The notes beneath the pieces are model-generated. The model made no database searches. It had not been told where the DNA came from and saw only the letters and a list, made by a program, of their open reading frames with translations. A DNA stretch of 64,000 bases from Dryomyza anilis (Eukaryota; Arthropoda; Insecta; Diptera; Dryomyzidae), in the NCBI GenBank assembly GCA_951804985.1, contig OX638134.1, positions 868,001-932,000 of the forward strand, read 5' to 3'. The translations under genes and the position numbers were made by a program. Below, piece by piece: positions 22,680 to 35,785 of this stretch. Every line of letters begins with the position of its first letter. Position 1 is the first letter of the stretch.

Positions 22680-25600
22680 TCACCACTCGGGCAACCCGAA
22701 GCGTTGCACGCGCTTCTCCTGCGCATCCAGATCCATGCGTATCTTCTGGCGCATATAGAAAATGGGACAATCGCGATTGGAGCAGATCACCTCCTCGTGC
22801 AACGAGCCCTGACAACGTTGGCACTCGGTCCACAAGCGCGAGAAGTTGTCCTCGAGCGAACGCTTCGCAATGATCTCCTTCTGATAGAGCTCGCTCATCT
22901 TGGGCTCGCAGTGGGGACAGAGTGGCGCCTTGTCATAGCCGCTAGGCATGAGCGCTTTGCAGCCAAGGCATGAGGCTTTTTTAGTCATGAAGCCGGCAAG
23001 GCCACCAACCTTCGAGGTGACCACGGTGCGTGTGCGCGTATGTTCACCCTCTGAAAAAGTTGCATTCTCCATTAAGACAATTCGAAAAGCATTAAAAATA
23101 AACTAAATACTCAATAAAATCGACTCTGCACGATCGCCCAATATCGGCTCGAATATGCGTAAGAGCGGCTTGGACAGCTGCTGCTCCAGATAGTAGTTGG
23201 CATCGATGGGCACACAGTTCTCCAGCACAAACAGCGGATCCTCGGCCTTTGCATAGGCGGGCGTATTTTTCGCAGCGGCGCAGATGACATACGGCACACG
23301 ATCACCTAGTTTTGGCGCGGTGCCCGCATCGCGTTTCTTCATTTTACTCGCCAACTCGACGTGCGCCTGCTTGGCGGTGTAGTCCGTCTTTGAGAGCTCT
23401 TTGGTGATGACCAGCTGCGAGATATCGATGCGATTGCAAAGCAAATCGGAAATAATTTGCTTGGCATAGGCGACGGCGCCATCCGGATCGCGTTCGATGA
23501 GCAGCTTTTGCAGGCAGGTGTTCATGAGATTCGCTACGAGCGGCGAGTTGTCGCGTCGCACAGTTTCGATGCCTTGGAAAATCGAATTTTGCTATAGAAT
23601 TGTATTATAGATTTATTATTGATCCAAGCAAACCTTTGCAGTCCATTTTGTCATATGTCTCGGGTCGTGTGAAATACAGCCCTGCGTAGCGCTTCTTGTT
23701 GATTAGCAAATATGGATAGTAGACCTTCTCGAATTCGAGTTTTATGGGCCGCACAAATTTGGCGCTCACTCGCTCGGCCGCCTCACGTCCCAACTCCATG
23801 CTGCGCTCCAGCGATTTGACACCGAAATTCACCATCACCGAATCCGTGTCGCCGTAGATGACAACGGCGTCGTTTTCATAGCCATTGGCGCGTGTATAAT
23901 GCGTCTCCACTTCGTTCTTCGTTAGCTCAATCATGGTACGTCCATAGGCGGTGACGCTGCCTGAGATTTCAAGGCAGGGCAGTTTGCCCACCTGCGCGCC
24001 AGTGAAGCCGTAAACAGAGTTGGCCGATATCTTCAAAGCCAGCTGACGACCATCGAGCACGGAGCGTTTGAAGGGATCTTTTTCGACCTAAAAGTTGTAA
24101 AAAATCGAGCAAATTAAAATATTTCGATTACTGATTGCATTTAAGGGAAGAATATATTAAAAATTCCGATCGAATTCGTTTTGAAATTTCCATTTGATCA
24201 AATTTGTTTTTTTCCTAATCGATTTTTCAATATGATAAAAGTATTTTAATCGAATTCAAATTCATTAAAGTTCTGTGAAACGAATTAAATATGATGTTTG
24301 TTATCAAATATTTGCATTCTTGATCAGAATTATGTCCCGAGTCGATTTAGCGATGTCCGTCTGTCTATTGAAATCACGATTACAGAAAAACTAGAAGAGC
24401 ATGATTTATGAAACTTATAAATTAGATTACTTATATACCTACGCTGTCTGTCACAAAATGGGCATGATCGGTCGATTTTGTGTTGTATTTTCAGACTGCT
24501 TTAAAAAAATAAATAAACGTGTTAGTTTTCGTAATATAATCGAACTATATCTGATCGATTAAAACAAATTCTTCTCAGCTGATGAGATAATGTAAATCTT
24601 TCGAATGGTATTTTAACTTTTAAAATTCATCAACTAGTTTACATCATTACACAATAAAATTTTAAAGAAATCAAATTGCGATTTCATTATAAATTTAGGT
24701 TTTTGTATGTGACCATATTTCCAATATCATTCCCAACATTACTTTAATTTTGAACAACAACATATAATAACTTCGAACCTTTAAATCATTCTTGGCACGT
24801 TTTCGCGCTGCCAGCAGCGACTCCAAGATCTCCGGCAACAGTCCGCGTCGCACCTCCGCTTTGACAAACGTATTGTTCGAGGGTGTGCGCTCCACTTGAT
24901 CATCGCGCAAACCCAACTTGTCACGTCCAGCCGGCTGCAATAGCGTTGTATAGCACAGATTATGCGCCATCATAATACTCGGATATAGCGAAGCAAAATC
25001 GAGCGTTGATATCGGATCCGCATAGTAGCCGCGCTTGGGCTCTATAACCGTCGCACCTTCGTATTGCTCATCCGAGCCTTGCGAGTGGTAGGCCGGCATG
25101 ATATAGCCTTGCGTACGTGCCTTACGCAGCAATTGACTCAAGACCTTGATCTGCTGACCGCGTGTCAGCAGACACGCGAGTGTGACGCCCGTCACCCTGG
25201 CCATTTCCATGTAGTTGACAATGCACATTAGCTTGTTGAGCAGTCGCAGCGGCAGATAGGCATCTTTCAGACAGTACATAGCGAGGCGACGACGCGTCTG
25301 TTCATCGCCATTCTGCAGATCGGTGATGATACTGTGATGCACATCCTCTTTTTGCTCCTGCAGAAAATGATAGCTCACCGCATTCAGAGTGTACGAGCGT
25401 AGTTTGTAGTCGCGCAGCAACACAAACAGCAGATCGAATGGCACGCGGCCCTCAAAGTTGACGTATTTATTTTCGCGTCGTCCCATTTGTTTCGACTGCA
25501 GCACCTGCTCCTTGATGACGGAGCGTATGTTCTTAATGCGCCCCAAATACTCAAAATTGCGCACCTTTAAATGTGCAGCGCGGTTGAGCAGATAGGGAAT

Positions 25601-26953
25601 ATCGAAGTTGTTGATGTTGTAGCCGGTGAGAACGTCCGGATCCACCTCGCGCACAAAGTTGGACCACGCTTCAAAGAGTTCCTAGCAAGGAAATAAGTAA
25701 TTTTATTAATTTAATAATTTCTTCTATATTATGCTATTTTTTTAAAATTATGAATTAAAATTTAAAACACTTTGTTGCAATTACCGATTCTTTGTCGAAA
25801 CACAACACTTGCGAACCCACTATGGTCGCGCATTTCTTCAACGTGAAAACATTTCTTATAAAAGGCTCCGGATCTCCTTGTCGTATAACCATATTGGCAA
25901 TTTGTATGACCGGATCCATTTTCGCCTCTGGAAAAATGCCCTTGCGTCCCGCGCACTCAATATCAAAGGATAAAATACGAAATGGCGCCACCTTCGACCA
26001 CTCGTCCTCCGGCTGGTGCGAGATAAACTTATCGTAGGCCACATCGACTTCAATCTGACAACGTGAGAGCGGCAATGGTTTCGAGTTGCGTCCACGCTGG
26101 CGCCAAGTGCCCGCCGGCAACTCAATCCAATTGCAACCCACAACACTGGTGTCCACCATAAAACGTATGTCAAAATCAATATTACTCTCGAACGGACGAC
26201 AATCCTGAAAATCGAATTTTGACGAAATCACCTCCTTTTTAAGCAGCCTACTGGCGGCTGCAATCAGACGCGGCATAGTCATTGTAATCTTTATATAGCG
26301 CTGCTGCGTGTCACCCTGATAGCCATAGATATTGAGCTTCTCTACGATCTGTACCTCGAGCACTGTTTCCTGTACGTTATCCTTGTTGCTGCGCATGTCG
26401 GCCAACACCTTTTTGTCCAACTGCTCGCGAAATTCATGACAATGTTTCTGTTCAAAACCTGTTGGCGCTGCTATATAGAAATACGGGCAGAAACCATGGA
26501 CGTGACAGCACACCGAGTTGCCCTCCATAGTGATGCCGTACATGCGTATTATAGGAACAGGACCAATCTGTGAGCCTGGCATGCCGAGCATTGGCTGTCC
26601 TACGTAGTTTTCCACGTCGATCTGTTGAAATGTCAAGTCGTAGGTTTCGGGATCCAATTCGGGTGGATCTACGCGTGACCATTTTATTGAAGTTTGTTGA
26701 TTTTCTGGACCATCGCCCAGAAACATTGACTCATCGAAGTCATCGTTTTCAAAGGCTGCCAGTTCTGCTTCGAAGCCTCCGCCACCCATATCATCGTCGT
26801 CATCATCAAAATTCCTGCAGTTCACGAAAAATCGTAGCATGAAATTAATTTTGACCAATTGTCCACTTACCGTGGTTTCTTCTGTGTAGAGCCACCAGCG
26901 CTATTGGCTGCAGCGGGTCCATTTACCTTGCGTTTGCCCGCAAAGCCACTCAT
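22680..26953 (-). CDS. DNA polymerase delta catalytic subunit
   Basis: Replicative lagging-strand polymerase with proofreading (PolD1; Drosophila DNApol-delta). Exons on the minus strand: 26871-26953, 25785-26814, 24779-25681, 23634-24087, 23111-23572 and 22680-23050, in phase throughout. They give 1,100 residues against about 1,092 in Drosophila. The start MSGFAGKRK is basic, like a nuclear signal. Exonuclease motifs: FDIECAG with Asp312/Glu314, NFD with Asp398, and YCLKDAY with Asp511. Polymerase motifs: A, DFASLYPS (599-606); [18 protein letters not shown] with Asp752/Asp754. C-terminal CysA cysteines are 1005, 1008, 1022 and 1025. CysB (iron-sulphur) cysteines are 1054, 1057, 1067 and 1072. 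All catalytic residues are present. The donor after 24779 is GTTCGA, a weak site. It ends in tail-to-tail orientation with Arl1. Confidence 0.98.
24088..24778. other. Intron 3 of the DNA polymerase delta gene
   Basis: AT-rich. About 24330-24470 holds GTCCGTCTGTCTATTGAAAT followed by a phrase of the kind common in dipteran interspersed repeats. I cannot place the family. No gene is seen. Confidence 0.4.
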
Positions 26954-28498
26954 GACTCTGATAATACAAATAAACAAATATATTAAATAATAAACAAAAC
27001 GCCTGTGCTATTTTTGCCGACAGATGTGCAAATCCACAACAGCTTTTGCGCGGTTCAAAATTGCAACAATTCACAATAACAACTTGATAATTAATTTTGC
27101 CATCTACTGTGCAGTGTTGCAAATTTCAAAAATAGTAGTTTCGCACTATTTCCTCTTTAAGGTAATTATTTTCACAAAATTAACATTTTTGTTTAAATTT
27201 AGCCATCATTTATGGAATTGTTTACGTTGTACGATCAAAATGTGTTGTGGAGATACTACATGTCTTGCCATAAATGTCAAACATTTTGATATGACTAAAA
27301 TGTCCTCATAATGTGTGCCATGACTATGACGTTTTGAAATAAATTCAAATCAAATTTATGACTTACAAATTTTTATTTCATCAATTTTTAATTTCAAATT
27401 GCGTTGAACAATTTCTTTAATAAATTTGCTGTGCAAATATCAGTGATACAGCGTGGCGTGAGCTGAAATATAAGTTTTCAAAAAAATTTTGTGACATAAT
27501 TGGACCATATCGTTTTTGTCGACATAAACATAAAATGTGTCTGTCATTAACATGGACATAAGAAAGGGATAGTGGAAACCATTGACGTATGGAGACGCGG
27601 TGTTATATTTTAACTAATATAATTTGTTACAAATGCATTTTTAATAAATATGAAAAATCTAAGAAATATTGATATATCTAAGTTAGTCTATTAATTTAAT
27701 TAAGAATTAAACCATTTTTTATAAATCGAAATTTAAAAAAATATAATAAAAGATACGTATAAAAATAACTCAAATTTGTATGAAATGTGTGAAAGTAATT
27801 AAATTGCCATTCAAAAAAATATATCGTTTAAAATTCATATTTTTTTCAAATTTATTGTTTAATAAAATTTAAAGTATTTATTTTAATGCGGATGATTTAA
27901 TGTTAATAGATTAACAAAACTCATATTTTTACAACAATTCAGATAATTTAATTATTTTAATTTTGTTCTTTTGATAACATAAAATTTATATATAATAATA
28001 CGATTTTCAATTTATTTCTTACACATTCAAAATAGGCCAAATATCCAATTAGACTCTATTGTGAATGGATTTGGATTAAAAACCACCCTCTGAGATCAGC
28101 AGAAATGTCACAACTGTCATCGACGATAAAAAAAATTACCAACTACAGCAAAATTTTTCCACTTTACGTGCTGCGAAAATTTCAACACTAAACTAATGTC
28201 TAAATTTGTGCAAAAGTGATAAAAAATACACTCATCGGTCGTAAATAAAGTGGACTCTGCGATAAGAGGCGCGATTTGCAAAGAATTGCATTTAAATGAA
28301 AAGGAAAACATCGAATGTGTAATGATTAGTGTTGAAATAAGAATTTAATGCGAGTCTTTGAAGGGTAAAAAAGGATTTAGCGAGGGGTTGCTTTTCACAC
28401 ACAACCGTCTGCGAGACTGCGGCCCAAGTGCAAGCGGCAGCACTAACTAACTCCCCCACACGGACTCGACGGCAACAAATTCCAAATTGAGCCGTAGC
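26954..28498. other. Divergent intergenic region between DNA polymerase delta and Hip14
   Basis: It carries both 5' UTRs and presumably both promoters. It is AT-rich between 27100 and 28200. No TATA box, coding exon or ordered repeat stood out. Confidence 0.5.
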
Positions 28499-31400
28499 AT
28501 GTATCAAAGTGCTTGCAATGCAGCCACGACAGGCTCTTGTGCGCCCGAGCCAGAACGCGAACAGCGCACTGCCGCCTTGATATCGCAAGAGCCGCCAACA
28601 GCGCCGATCGAGCCCGACTACAGCGGCTTCGACATCGTGAAGGCCACGCAATACGGCGCCATAGCGCGTGTTAAGGAGCTGATCGAGACAGGCTGGGACG
28701 TCAATCAGCCGGACAGCGAGACGGTGACACTGCTGCATTGGGCCGCTATCAACAATCGACGCGACATTATCAAATATTTTCTGGAAAAAGGCGCTGCCGT
28801 TGATGCAATTGGCGGTGAGCTGAATGCGACGCCGCTGCACTGGGCCACACGTCAGGGACATTTGGGAGCGGTGGTGCTGCTGATGACCGCTGGTGCTGAT
28901 CCGAAAATACGCGACGCCGAAGGTTGCTCTTGCATACATATTGCGGCGCAGTTCGCGCACACAGCGCTTGTTGCATACTTCATAGCCAAGGGCGTTGATC
29001 CGGATCTGCAGGATCGCGGCGGCATGACGGCACTCATGTGGGCCTCGTGGAAGGTAGGCACCTGAATACTTTTAAGCCAATTAAAACAATTTCTTAATTT
29101 AAAATAGGTCTGCGCCTTGGATCCAGTACGTCTGCTGTTGACACTCGGCGCCAATCATGCCATGGTCGACTACACGCACGGCAACACCGCTCTGCACTGG
29201 GCCATACTCGCACGCAATGCCACCGCAATATCGACGCTCGTGTTGAAAAGTAAATCTTCCCTAGACGCACCCAATCTGCGCGGCGAAACGCCACTCTCCA
29301 TGATGGACGCACAGTCGGGCGCCATCTGGATCGGCGGCAAAGTCATGGAGAAGGTGCGCGATGCCTCGCTCTCATCGCAGCAGCGACGTTCGTTTGTGAC
29401 GCGCATTAAACACGACAAACGTCTGCGCTGGTGGACCATGGTTGCCTGTCCCTTCACCGCCTTCTACTTGACTGGCGTCGTGTTTACGTTGAATACGCTC
29501 TATATCATCAAGTTCTTTCTGCTCGGCTGTCTGTACGCCAGCTTCCATGCGATCGGCAAATCGCTGTTTGATGACCACCTCATGGCGCTGCTGCCGCTCA
29601 GCGTCTACTTGGCCACCAAACTGTGGTTCTACGTCACCTGGTTGCTGTACATTGTCGATGCGGTGTCGTTCGGTACGACGTTGGCGTTTTTGAGTTGCTC
29701 CGCAGGGCTGTGGCTGTGCTTCCTCAAGTCGTGGAAGGGCGACCCGGGCATCATTCGACCGACGCAGGAGCAGCGTTTCAGGGTAAGCACGTCAATTGAC
29801 TTGGTGATTTATGTTTTTAAAAAATATTCAAAATATTTAGAGATTATTTGAATTTTTTAAGAATTTTACACATTTTGAATTTTTTTTTTAATTTTAATTT
29901 CGCTACTTTTTTAATAATGATTTTATATATATTATATAATAATTAGGACATTATTTATTATCGTTTTAAAGAATATTTTATTCGAAATTCCAGATTCTTT
30001 TCAGACACATTTTGTTGAATTTATACTAAGAATTGTAACTTTGATTGGTTCAGATTTCGGTTTCCTTCGTTTCGGTTACAGTTTGCTTGTTTTAGGTTTT
30101 ATACCGTAATGGTTTAGTTTTGTTTATATTTTCAAAATTATTTTATTCAAAGATTTTCTCCCAATAAACATTTCTTCAAGCTCTGTCGAAATTTTTTTAA
30201 TTTTCCTTATTCTCAATAATTGTTTTTGACTAGTCCCCAAGCTTTAATAACAATGTCGAATTCATGTACTGTATAGAGTTGAATACACCTAGATAAATAA
30301 TTTATATGAACAATTTTAAAAATATCAAATCAAGTGTTTAAATCAAGTCTGTAAAAAGTTGAAATATACACGAATACTCAACTTTATAAAATTAACTTGA
30401 AAGCTGCTTCAAAATAAAGAACAACTTGGGTTGAAAACTTGTGTTCTATAAGCTCACTAACATTGAATATTCCACACTGTTTAAAAACTTGATAACAACT
30501 TGCCCAATAAGTATTTAAAAACATTACTTTTCACACTTGTGATACAGTATTGAGATTGGGTTGACGATTACTGTATACTCTATTTTATTTTGATTTAATG
30601 TTCGAAATGCTCAAACTTCAAACAGAAAAAATTCATTCATGTATGTGTTTGAAGTTTAAATGATAAAAGAAATCGCGAATACCACCACCAAATATTTAAA
30701 GAAATGTGTTCCTTAATTCAAGATTGTTAATTAGATAAATATAACATCCTTTAATGATACGTGGAAATCTAATGCTTTCTTCTATAGGTCTATAGAAATC
30801 GAACCACGGAATTTAAGAAAATAGAATTATTAATAATAACAGTGCGGCGGAGGCTCGATTCTTTAGTACATTTGACTACGAGTCGAAATGTTCTGTGTTT
30901 GATCCCAGCGACGGTTAATTATCATTTTATAGAAAAACATTTTTCTATCCGACGCATCCTCTCGACAGACAGTGCAAAACTTTGGAGAGTAAACACTGCC
31001 CATTAAAAGCTCTCACCCCGCCGTTCGAATTCGGAATTAAACGGTAGATTTCAGAACAATGCAAATACAACATGCACAGCTCAAATGTTGTGAGAGCTTG
31101 GCTTAAGTTCTTCAGGACTGTAGCGCCAAACTATTGTTATTAATATGGTTTATACCTAAGACTTCTTTGATGTTATACTCCATGTTCCATTTAAAATTGA
31201 CTTTTCCATTTATGTTATTTTATTGCATTGCTATTCAAGACAAATATACGAATATGTTGAGAAATTTTATGATTATCAAGTTTTAAACTAGTGTAGTTTT
31301 CTTATTTAGTTTAATATGAATATCAACTACTTCAATAACCCAGCATACCACACGATATCGAAACGAATTCGAAACGATATCGTTTGAACGAACATTGTTA

Positions 31401-34400
31401 TCGTTTTCGACTATCGTTAACGATTCGAGAATGATAACGTTCTCGAAAAAATGGCTCTAACGATATCGATATTGTATGACGATATCGATATTGTATGAAT
31501 TCTCGATATCGAAAAGAATTCGAAAATTGATTCAATTTCGATATCTAGACGAATTCGAAAAATTATTCAATTTCGAAATCGAAACGAATTCGAAAAGCTT
31601 ATTCAATTTCGATACTATTTAAATTAATTTGCCTTGAAATTATCTTTCATAGAGCTGTGCACCAGCATTCTATAGCATCCACAACATTAAAATTTTTTAC
31701 CTAGTTTGGGATTAAAAATTAGTTTATCGATCCAGCAACAAAAAATGCATACTTACTAAATTTTAAGTTTCTAACAGTTGCGAAATTTTATCCAATTTAA
31801 AAATTTATTAAATTTTTTCATTGAACAGCTTTTTTTGACAAATAATTCAATACATTTTCTATTCAAATTTAACGATATCGTTACGAATTCGAAACGTTAT
31901 CGAAATTTTATACAATCGAAACTATGTTTATTGGGAAGCTATTTATGATCCAAGATATGAGTGTGATTCTCAACTATAAGCATAGGGTAGAATTCAAGCA
32001 ATTGTCAAGCTTATTCCGTAGCTTGAAATGTTAGTGCATATCGAATTGAATACCAAAATTCTTTTAAGTTTGGAAACTATACATATTTTAAGTTTGTTGT
32101 ATCTTGGAATATAATTTGATAAAAAGACGTTTTGATTGAGAAGGCTATATTTCACAACTTTTAAAATACCGTTTTTCTACGCTATTCTCAATACAATAAA
32201 TTGAGAAAAATACTTTTCATAAAATACTATTCAAGAGCAAATGTTTATTGGGTTGTAGTTAAAAATTAAAAAAAAAACATTTAAAATTTATTTTTCTGAA
32301 ATTAACAACCAGATTTTGTATATCGATGTGACTAAGTTCTCTCACATCATCTGAAAAGTTGTATTTCATATCTTCACGCATTCCTTACGTTGATTTTGTT
32401 CCCTCTTACGTTCTGTGAAACCGCTGTAAACATCGAAACGTTACCAACAACCAAACTTGATTTAAAGAAAAATAAACATTTAGTCAAAATTGCCAAATTT
32501 TTGAATCTGGCAATACTAAAATCCATTTTATTTTAGCAAATACGCAAACCATTCATAATTTTGCGATGATTTGGTTTGGAAAATAGAAAAACATAGATTT
32601 TCGATAAACAAAAAACAGCTGTACGAGGAAAGATGTCAAATATTTGTTTGTCTGATTTTTTTTTTTTTGATGAAAAGAAATGTGTAGTGTATTAAAAAAA
32701 TATTTTAAATTGTTTTGCATACTGTTTTGGTGCAATTAGTGCTTTGTTTCGTGAACATTTTGGTGAACGGAGCCAAAAAAGCGGCAGTCTAATTTGACAC
32801 AATATTCGTGCGGTTTAGTTTTATGAAATACAATTTATTTCTTTTTTTTTATAATGTGGGATAAAAACTAGAGCCACAGCACTCAGATTTATTTCCTTAC
32901 GTCGACGCAAACCGTGTGATGTCAGACGTTTTGCGCTTTACAAAATACAAAAAGTCAGTCACACAGGCGTGCGTGACTACTTTCGTCAATTATTGACTTA
33001 CAATATCTGGCTGTATGTTTCGAAAACTATATTTTTATTTTATTCAAAAGTAATCCAAAAATAGTGAAAGAATACCTCCAAAATAATGTCTTTTGTATAT
33101 ATATTTTTTTTATCGAAATCATAAACTTCACTTTAAACAGATTTTCATTATAATTTAAATTTTTATTATAGTATTTATGGTATTTATTACTATTACTTGT
33201 ACAATACTAGTTTGTCTTTTTTAAAATTGTACATTTTATATTAGACTATTGTGGAGCTCTCTGAGCGCGGCGGCATTGGTTTTGAGCCCGCCGCCTTTTG
33301 TTCTGCCTGTCTGGTGCGACGTCCGATACGTTCCAAGCACTGCAGCGTCTGCGATCGTTGTGTGGCACGTTTCGATCATCACTGTCCCTGGGTCGGAAAT
33401 TGCATTGGACTCAACAACCACACCTACTTCATGGGCTTCCTGTGGGCGCTGCTCATCATGTGCTGTTGGATGGTTTACGGCGGCTCCAACTACTACATGA
33501 ACGAGTGTCGTGTGGAGTTCAATGGTAAGTAGCGTTTATTATATTATTTAAGATTTTAATGGCAGATATTTTGTTTTGGTTTAAATAGTTCATGAAGTTG
33601 GTAGTGCACAATACAAACTTTTCTAGTTTTTCGTAAATAAAACTAAATTTAAGAATTTTTGTAGTTTCAAAAAAAATTATTTAAAAAAAAAACAAAATTA
33701 TATTTGTAAAAAAAACATTTAAAATAAAAATAATTCAATTTTTTAAAATTTGTTTTTAAACATATATAATTTTATATTATTAAACGAAAAACAAAATGAT
33801 TTTTTTTGTTTGAAAAAACATTTTTTTGTTTTTTTTAATAATAAAATAAAAATATATAATTTTATAACTCATTTTGTTGAAAAAAAAGAAACAAAAACAT
33901 ATTTTTTTATTAATAGAGAATTATTAATAGAAAAAGAATATATAGTCGTTGTAGAACGAAAAGTCACCAAATACATTTTTATGAAAATCTTAAATTTCAA
34001 CTTTGTTGATAATTCTTACAAAAAGTAATTGATACATTTTTAAAGTTAAAATAACAATTGATAGATTCACATTTTCTTATCATTTGGTACAAATATTGAG
34101 CTCAGCTATCAAAAAATTGAAAGAATTATTTTTGTAAATGAACAATTTGCATTTTAAAAATGTAGTTGGTGACTTTTAGTTCTACAACGACTATATATTG
34201 TTTGCAAGAAAAACATCTTTCGCTTCCAAATCGACATTTTCGGCAACTCAAAATCAAGGGAGTATTTTTCAGATTGTCGCATGAAAACGAACTCGAGAAT
34301 TGGGACCTGTATTCAAATTTTTTTCAAATTTGACTTTCAGAACATGTATTCAAGAAATTGCAATGATATTAAATATAGCTTTATTATTTATTTGTTTATT

Positions 34401-35785
34401 TATTATTTACTAGCTGGACCCGTGCACGACTCGTGCCAAGATTTTGTGAATTCAAACATTTTTATATATAAAAAACATTTTAATTATTTATATGAGGGGC
34501 CCGTGCTTAGCTGTTGAAGTTTTTTTTATTGGTTTTATAAATGTGGTAACCAAATAATAATTCTCCGCCAAAACAACTTTTCTCAAAGACAATTCTTTTT
34601 TAGACTGCGCTTCCCCGTAGAATTATTCCCAGTAGAAATCTTCCCCATTGAACGCTTTCCCGTAGAATTCATACCGATAGAATTTTTTTCCGTAGAGTTT
34701 TTCCCAGTAGAAGTTTTTGTGTGGTGAGTTTTAGTGTGGTGAACTTTACAATGGTGAGTTTTAGTGTGGTGAATTTTAGTGTGGTGAATTATAGTGTGGT
34801 GGGTTTTAGTGTGGTGAACTTTAGTGTGGTGAATTATAGTGTGGTGGATTTTTAGTGTGGTGAATTTTAGTGTTGTGAATTTTAGTGTGGCGAGTTTTAG
34901 TGTGGTGAATTTGAGTGTGGTGATTTTTAGTGTGGTGAATTATAGTGTGGCGGATTTTATTGTGGTGAACTTTATGGTGAATTTTAGTGTGGTGAGTTTG
35001 TTTTTCTTTTTCTTTTTTTTTGTTTTTCCTTTAGTTTGGATTGTAATTTTATGTGATTGTTTTTGTATTTATTTTTGCTTTTGTTTTGTGCTTTTGTGTT
35101 TTTGCTTTTAATTTTTTTTTTTTGTATTTGAGTTTTTTGTTTCATGTTCGTAGCTGGTAAAAGTGCCGACTTATATCGTTTTGAAAGTTTACGTTGTATT
35201 TCAAGAAAATCGGATTCGCCGTTTAGACGGAGAAGCGGAACAAACGTACAAACAGATTTATTATATTAATAGGATTATTTATTATTTATTTATTTTTCTG
35301 TCCTTACTGACAAAATTCACCATTATAATATTTCAACTGTTTTATTACATCAAATAGAAAATTGTTTTAATACTCCTTTCTACTTTGCAGATTTCTTGGA
35401 GGCCGCCTCGGCCATTGGCAATTGTAACGCCTGGGTCGGCTGGGTCATGGCCAATGCGCTGCTGCACATGTCCTGGGTCATACTGCTGACCATTTGCCAG
35501 ACCTACCAGGTGATCTGCCTGGGCATGACCACCAACGAGCGCATGAATCGCGGACGTTATCGCCACTTTCAGGCGAAAGGCGGTCAGAGTCCGTTCACGC
35601 GTGGCCCGCTGCGCAATTTGATCGACTTTCTCGGTTGCTCCTGCTGTGGCCTGGTGCAGCCGCAGCGCATCGACTGGATGAACTACTACGACTACGACGT
35701 GCACAGCAACAAGACAATAGAACAGGAGCCGCTGCTGCGCGCGAACGCCGAGGGCGCGGATGGCGCCAACTATCAGTATGTGTAG
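28499..35785 (+). CDS. Hip14: Huntingtin-interacting protein 14, ankyrin/DHHC palmitoyltransferase
   Basis: S-acyltransferase of Golgi and presynaptic membranes; in Drosophila it palmitoylates CSP and SNAP25 for exocytosis. Exons 28499-29053, 29108-29782, 33245-33524 and 35391-35785 give 634 residues, close to Drosophila Hip14. Ankyrin repeats fill about 35-270 (for example [33 protein letters not shown]). Four membrane segments follow at about 300-400. The Cys-rich domain runs from CSACLVRR to the catalytic [11 protein letters not shown] (DHHC at 454-457), then two more membrane segments and a cytosolic tail ending NYQYV. I took the ATG at 28499 (MYQSAC); the upstream in-frame codons lack an ATG. 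Introns 2 (3.5 kb) and 3 (1.9 kb) are loaded with repeats. All catalytic residues are intact. Confidence 0.97.
30842..31135 (+). mobile_element. Degenerate tRNA-derived SINE-like sequence
   Basis: The first 75 bp look tRNA-like: GTACATTTGACTACGAGTCG resembles an anticodon arm, and GTTTGATCCCAG (from 30897) resembles a B box. Then follow GACAGTGCAAAACTTTGGAG and CCGCCGTTCG, phrases I associate with a SINE family common in tephritid genomes. It ends near ACTGTAGCGCCA. There is no usable A box, so it is probably an old copy. Confidence 0.5.
31340..31932. repeat. Palindrome-rich ACGATATCGT / CGAATTCG repeat cluster in Hip14 intron 2
   Basis: About 590 bp in which GATATCG and GAATTCGAAA recur in both orientations, able to fold back. 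The outer edges CCCAGCATA and TGTTTATTGGG are weakly inverted. The same vocabulary occurs next to the 51-bp satellite in gene A (7705-8275), so the two may share a family. CCCAATAAACAT also occurs near 30168, and inverted near 32242. Confidence 0.5.
31933..33244. other. End of Hip14 intron 2, no gene
   Basis: AT-rich sequence with no coding exon recognised. It ends at the acceptor before 33245. Confidence 0.45.
34410..35274 (-). mobile_element. Non-autonomous Helitron-like element B in Hip14 intron 3
   Basis: Read on the minus strand, it starts TCCTATTAATATAATAAATC. It ends with a hairpin GCACGAGTCGTGC, exactly 10 bp, then CTAG, followed by host T; the 5' flank is A. A short hairpin about 10 bp before a CTRR end is the hallmark of Helitron 3' termini. 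No Rep/helicase is present. The body is mostly minisatellite. Confidence 0.75.
34609..34998. repeat. Two minisatellite arrays inside Helitron-like element B
   Basis: About 34609-34716 repeats a 16-bp-like unit around CCCGTAGAA and CCCAGTAGAA. About 34717-34998 repeats a 15-bp unit, TTTTAGTGTGGTGAA, roughly 18-19 times with point changes. Confidence 0.85.

Noticed and set aside
30843..30917. Possible tRNA gene
   Set aside because: It has a B-box-like piece but a broken A box and no stable cloverleaf, and it continues into SINE-like sequence.
30168..32255. CCCAATAAACAT at the left and its inverse at the right as ends of a 2.1-kb transposon
   Set aside because: The 12-bp match has no target duplication and the motif recurs internally (31922), so the limits are not convincing.
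34717..34998. CRISPR-like regular repeats
   Set aside because: The 15-bp units are contiguous with no unique spacers, inside a eukaryotic Helitron-like element; this is a minisatellite.
34839..35111. 90-residue plus-strand frame with repeated SVVNF
   Set aside because: Translation of the 15-bp minisatellite plus a T-rich tail.
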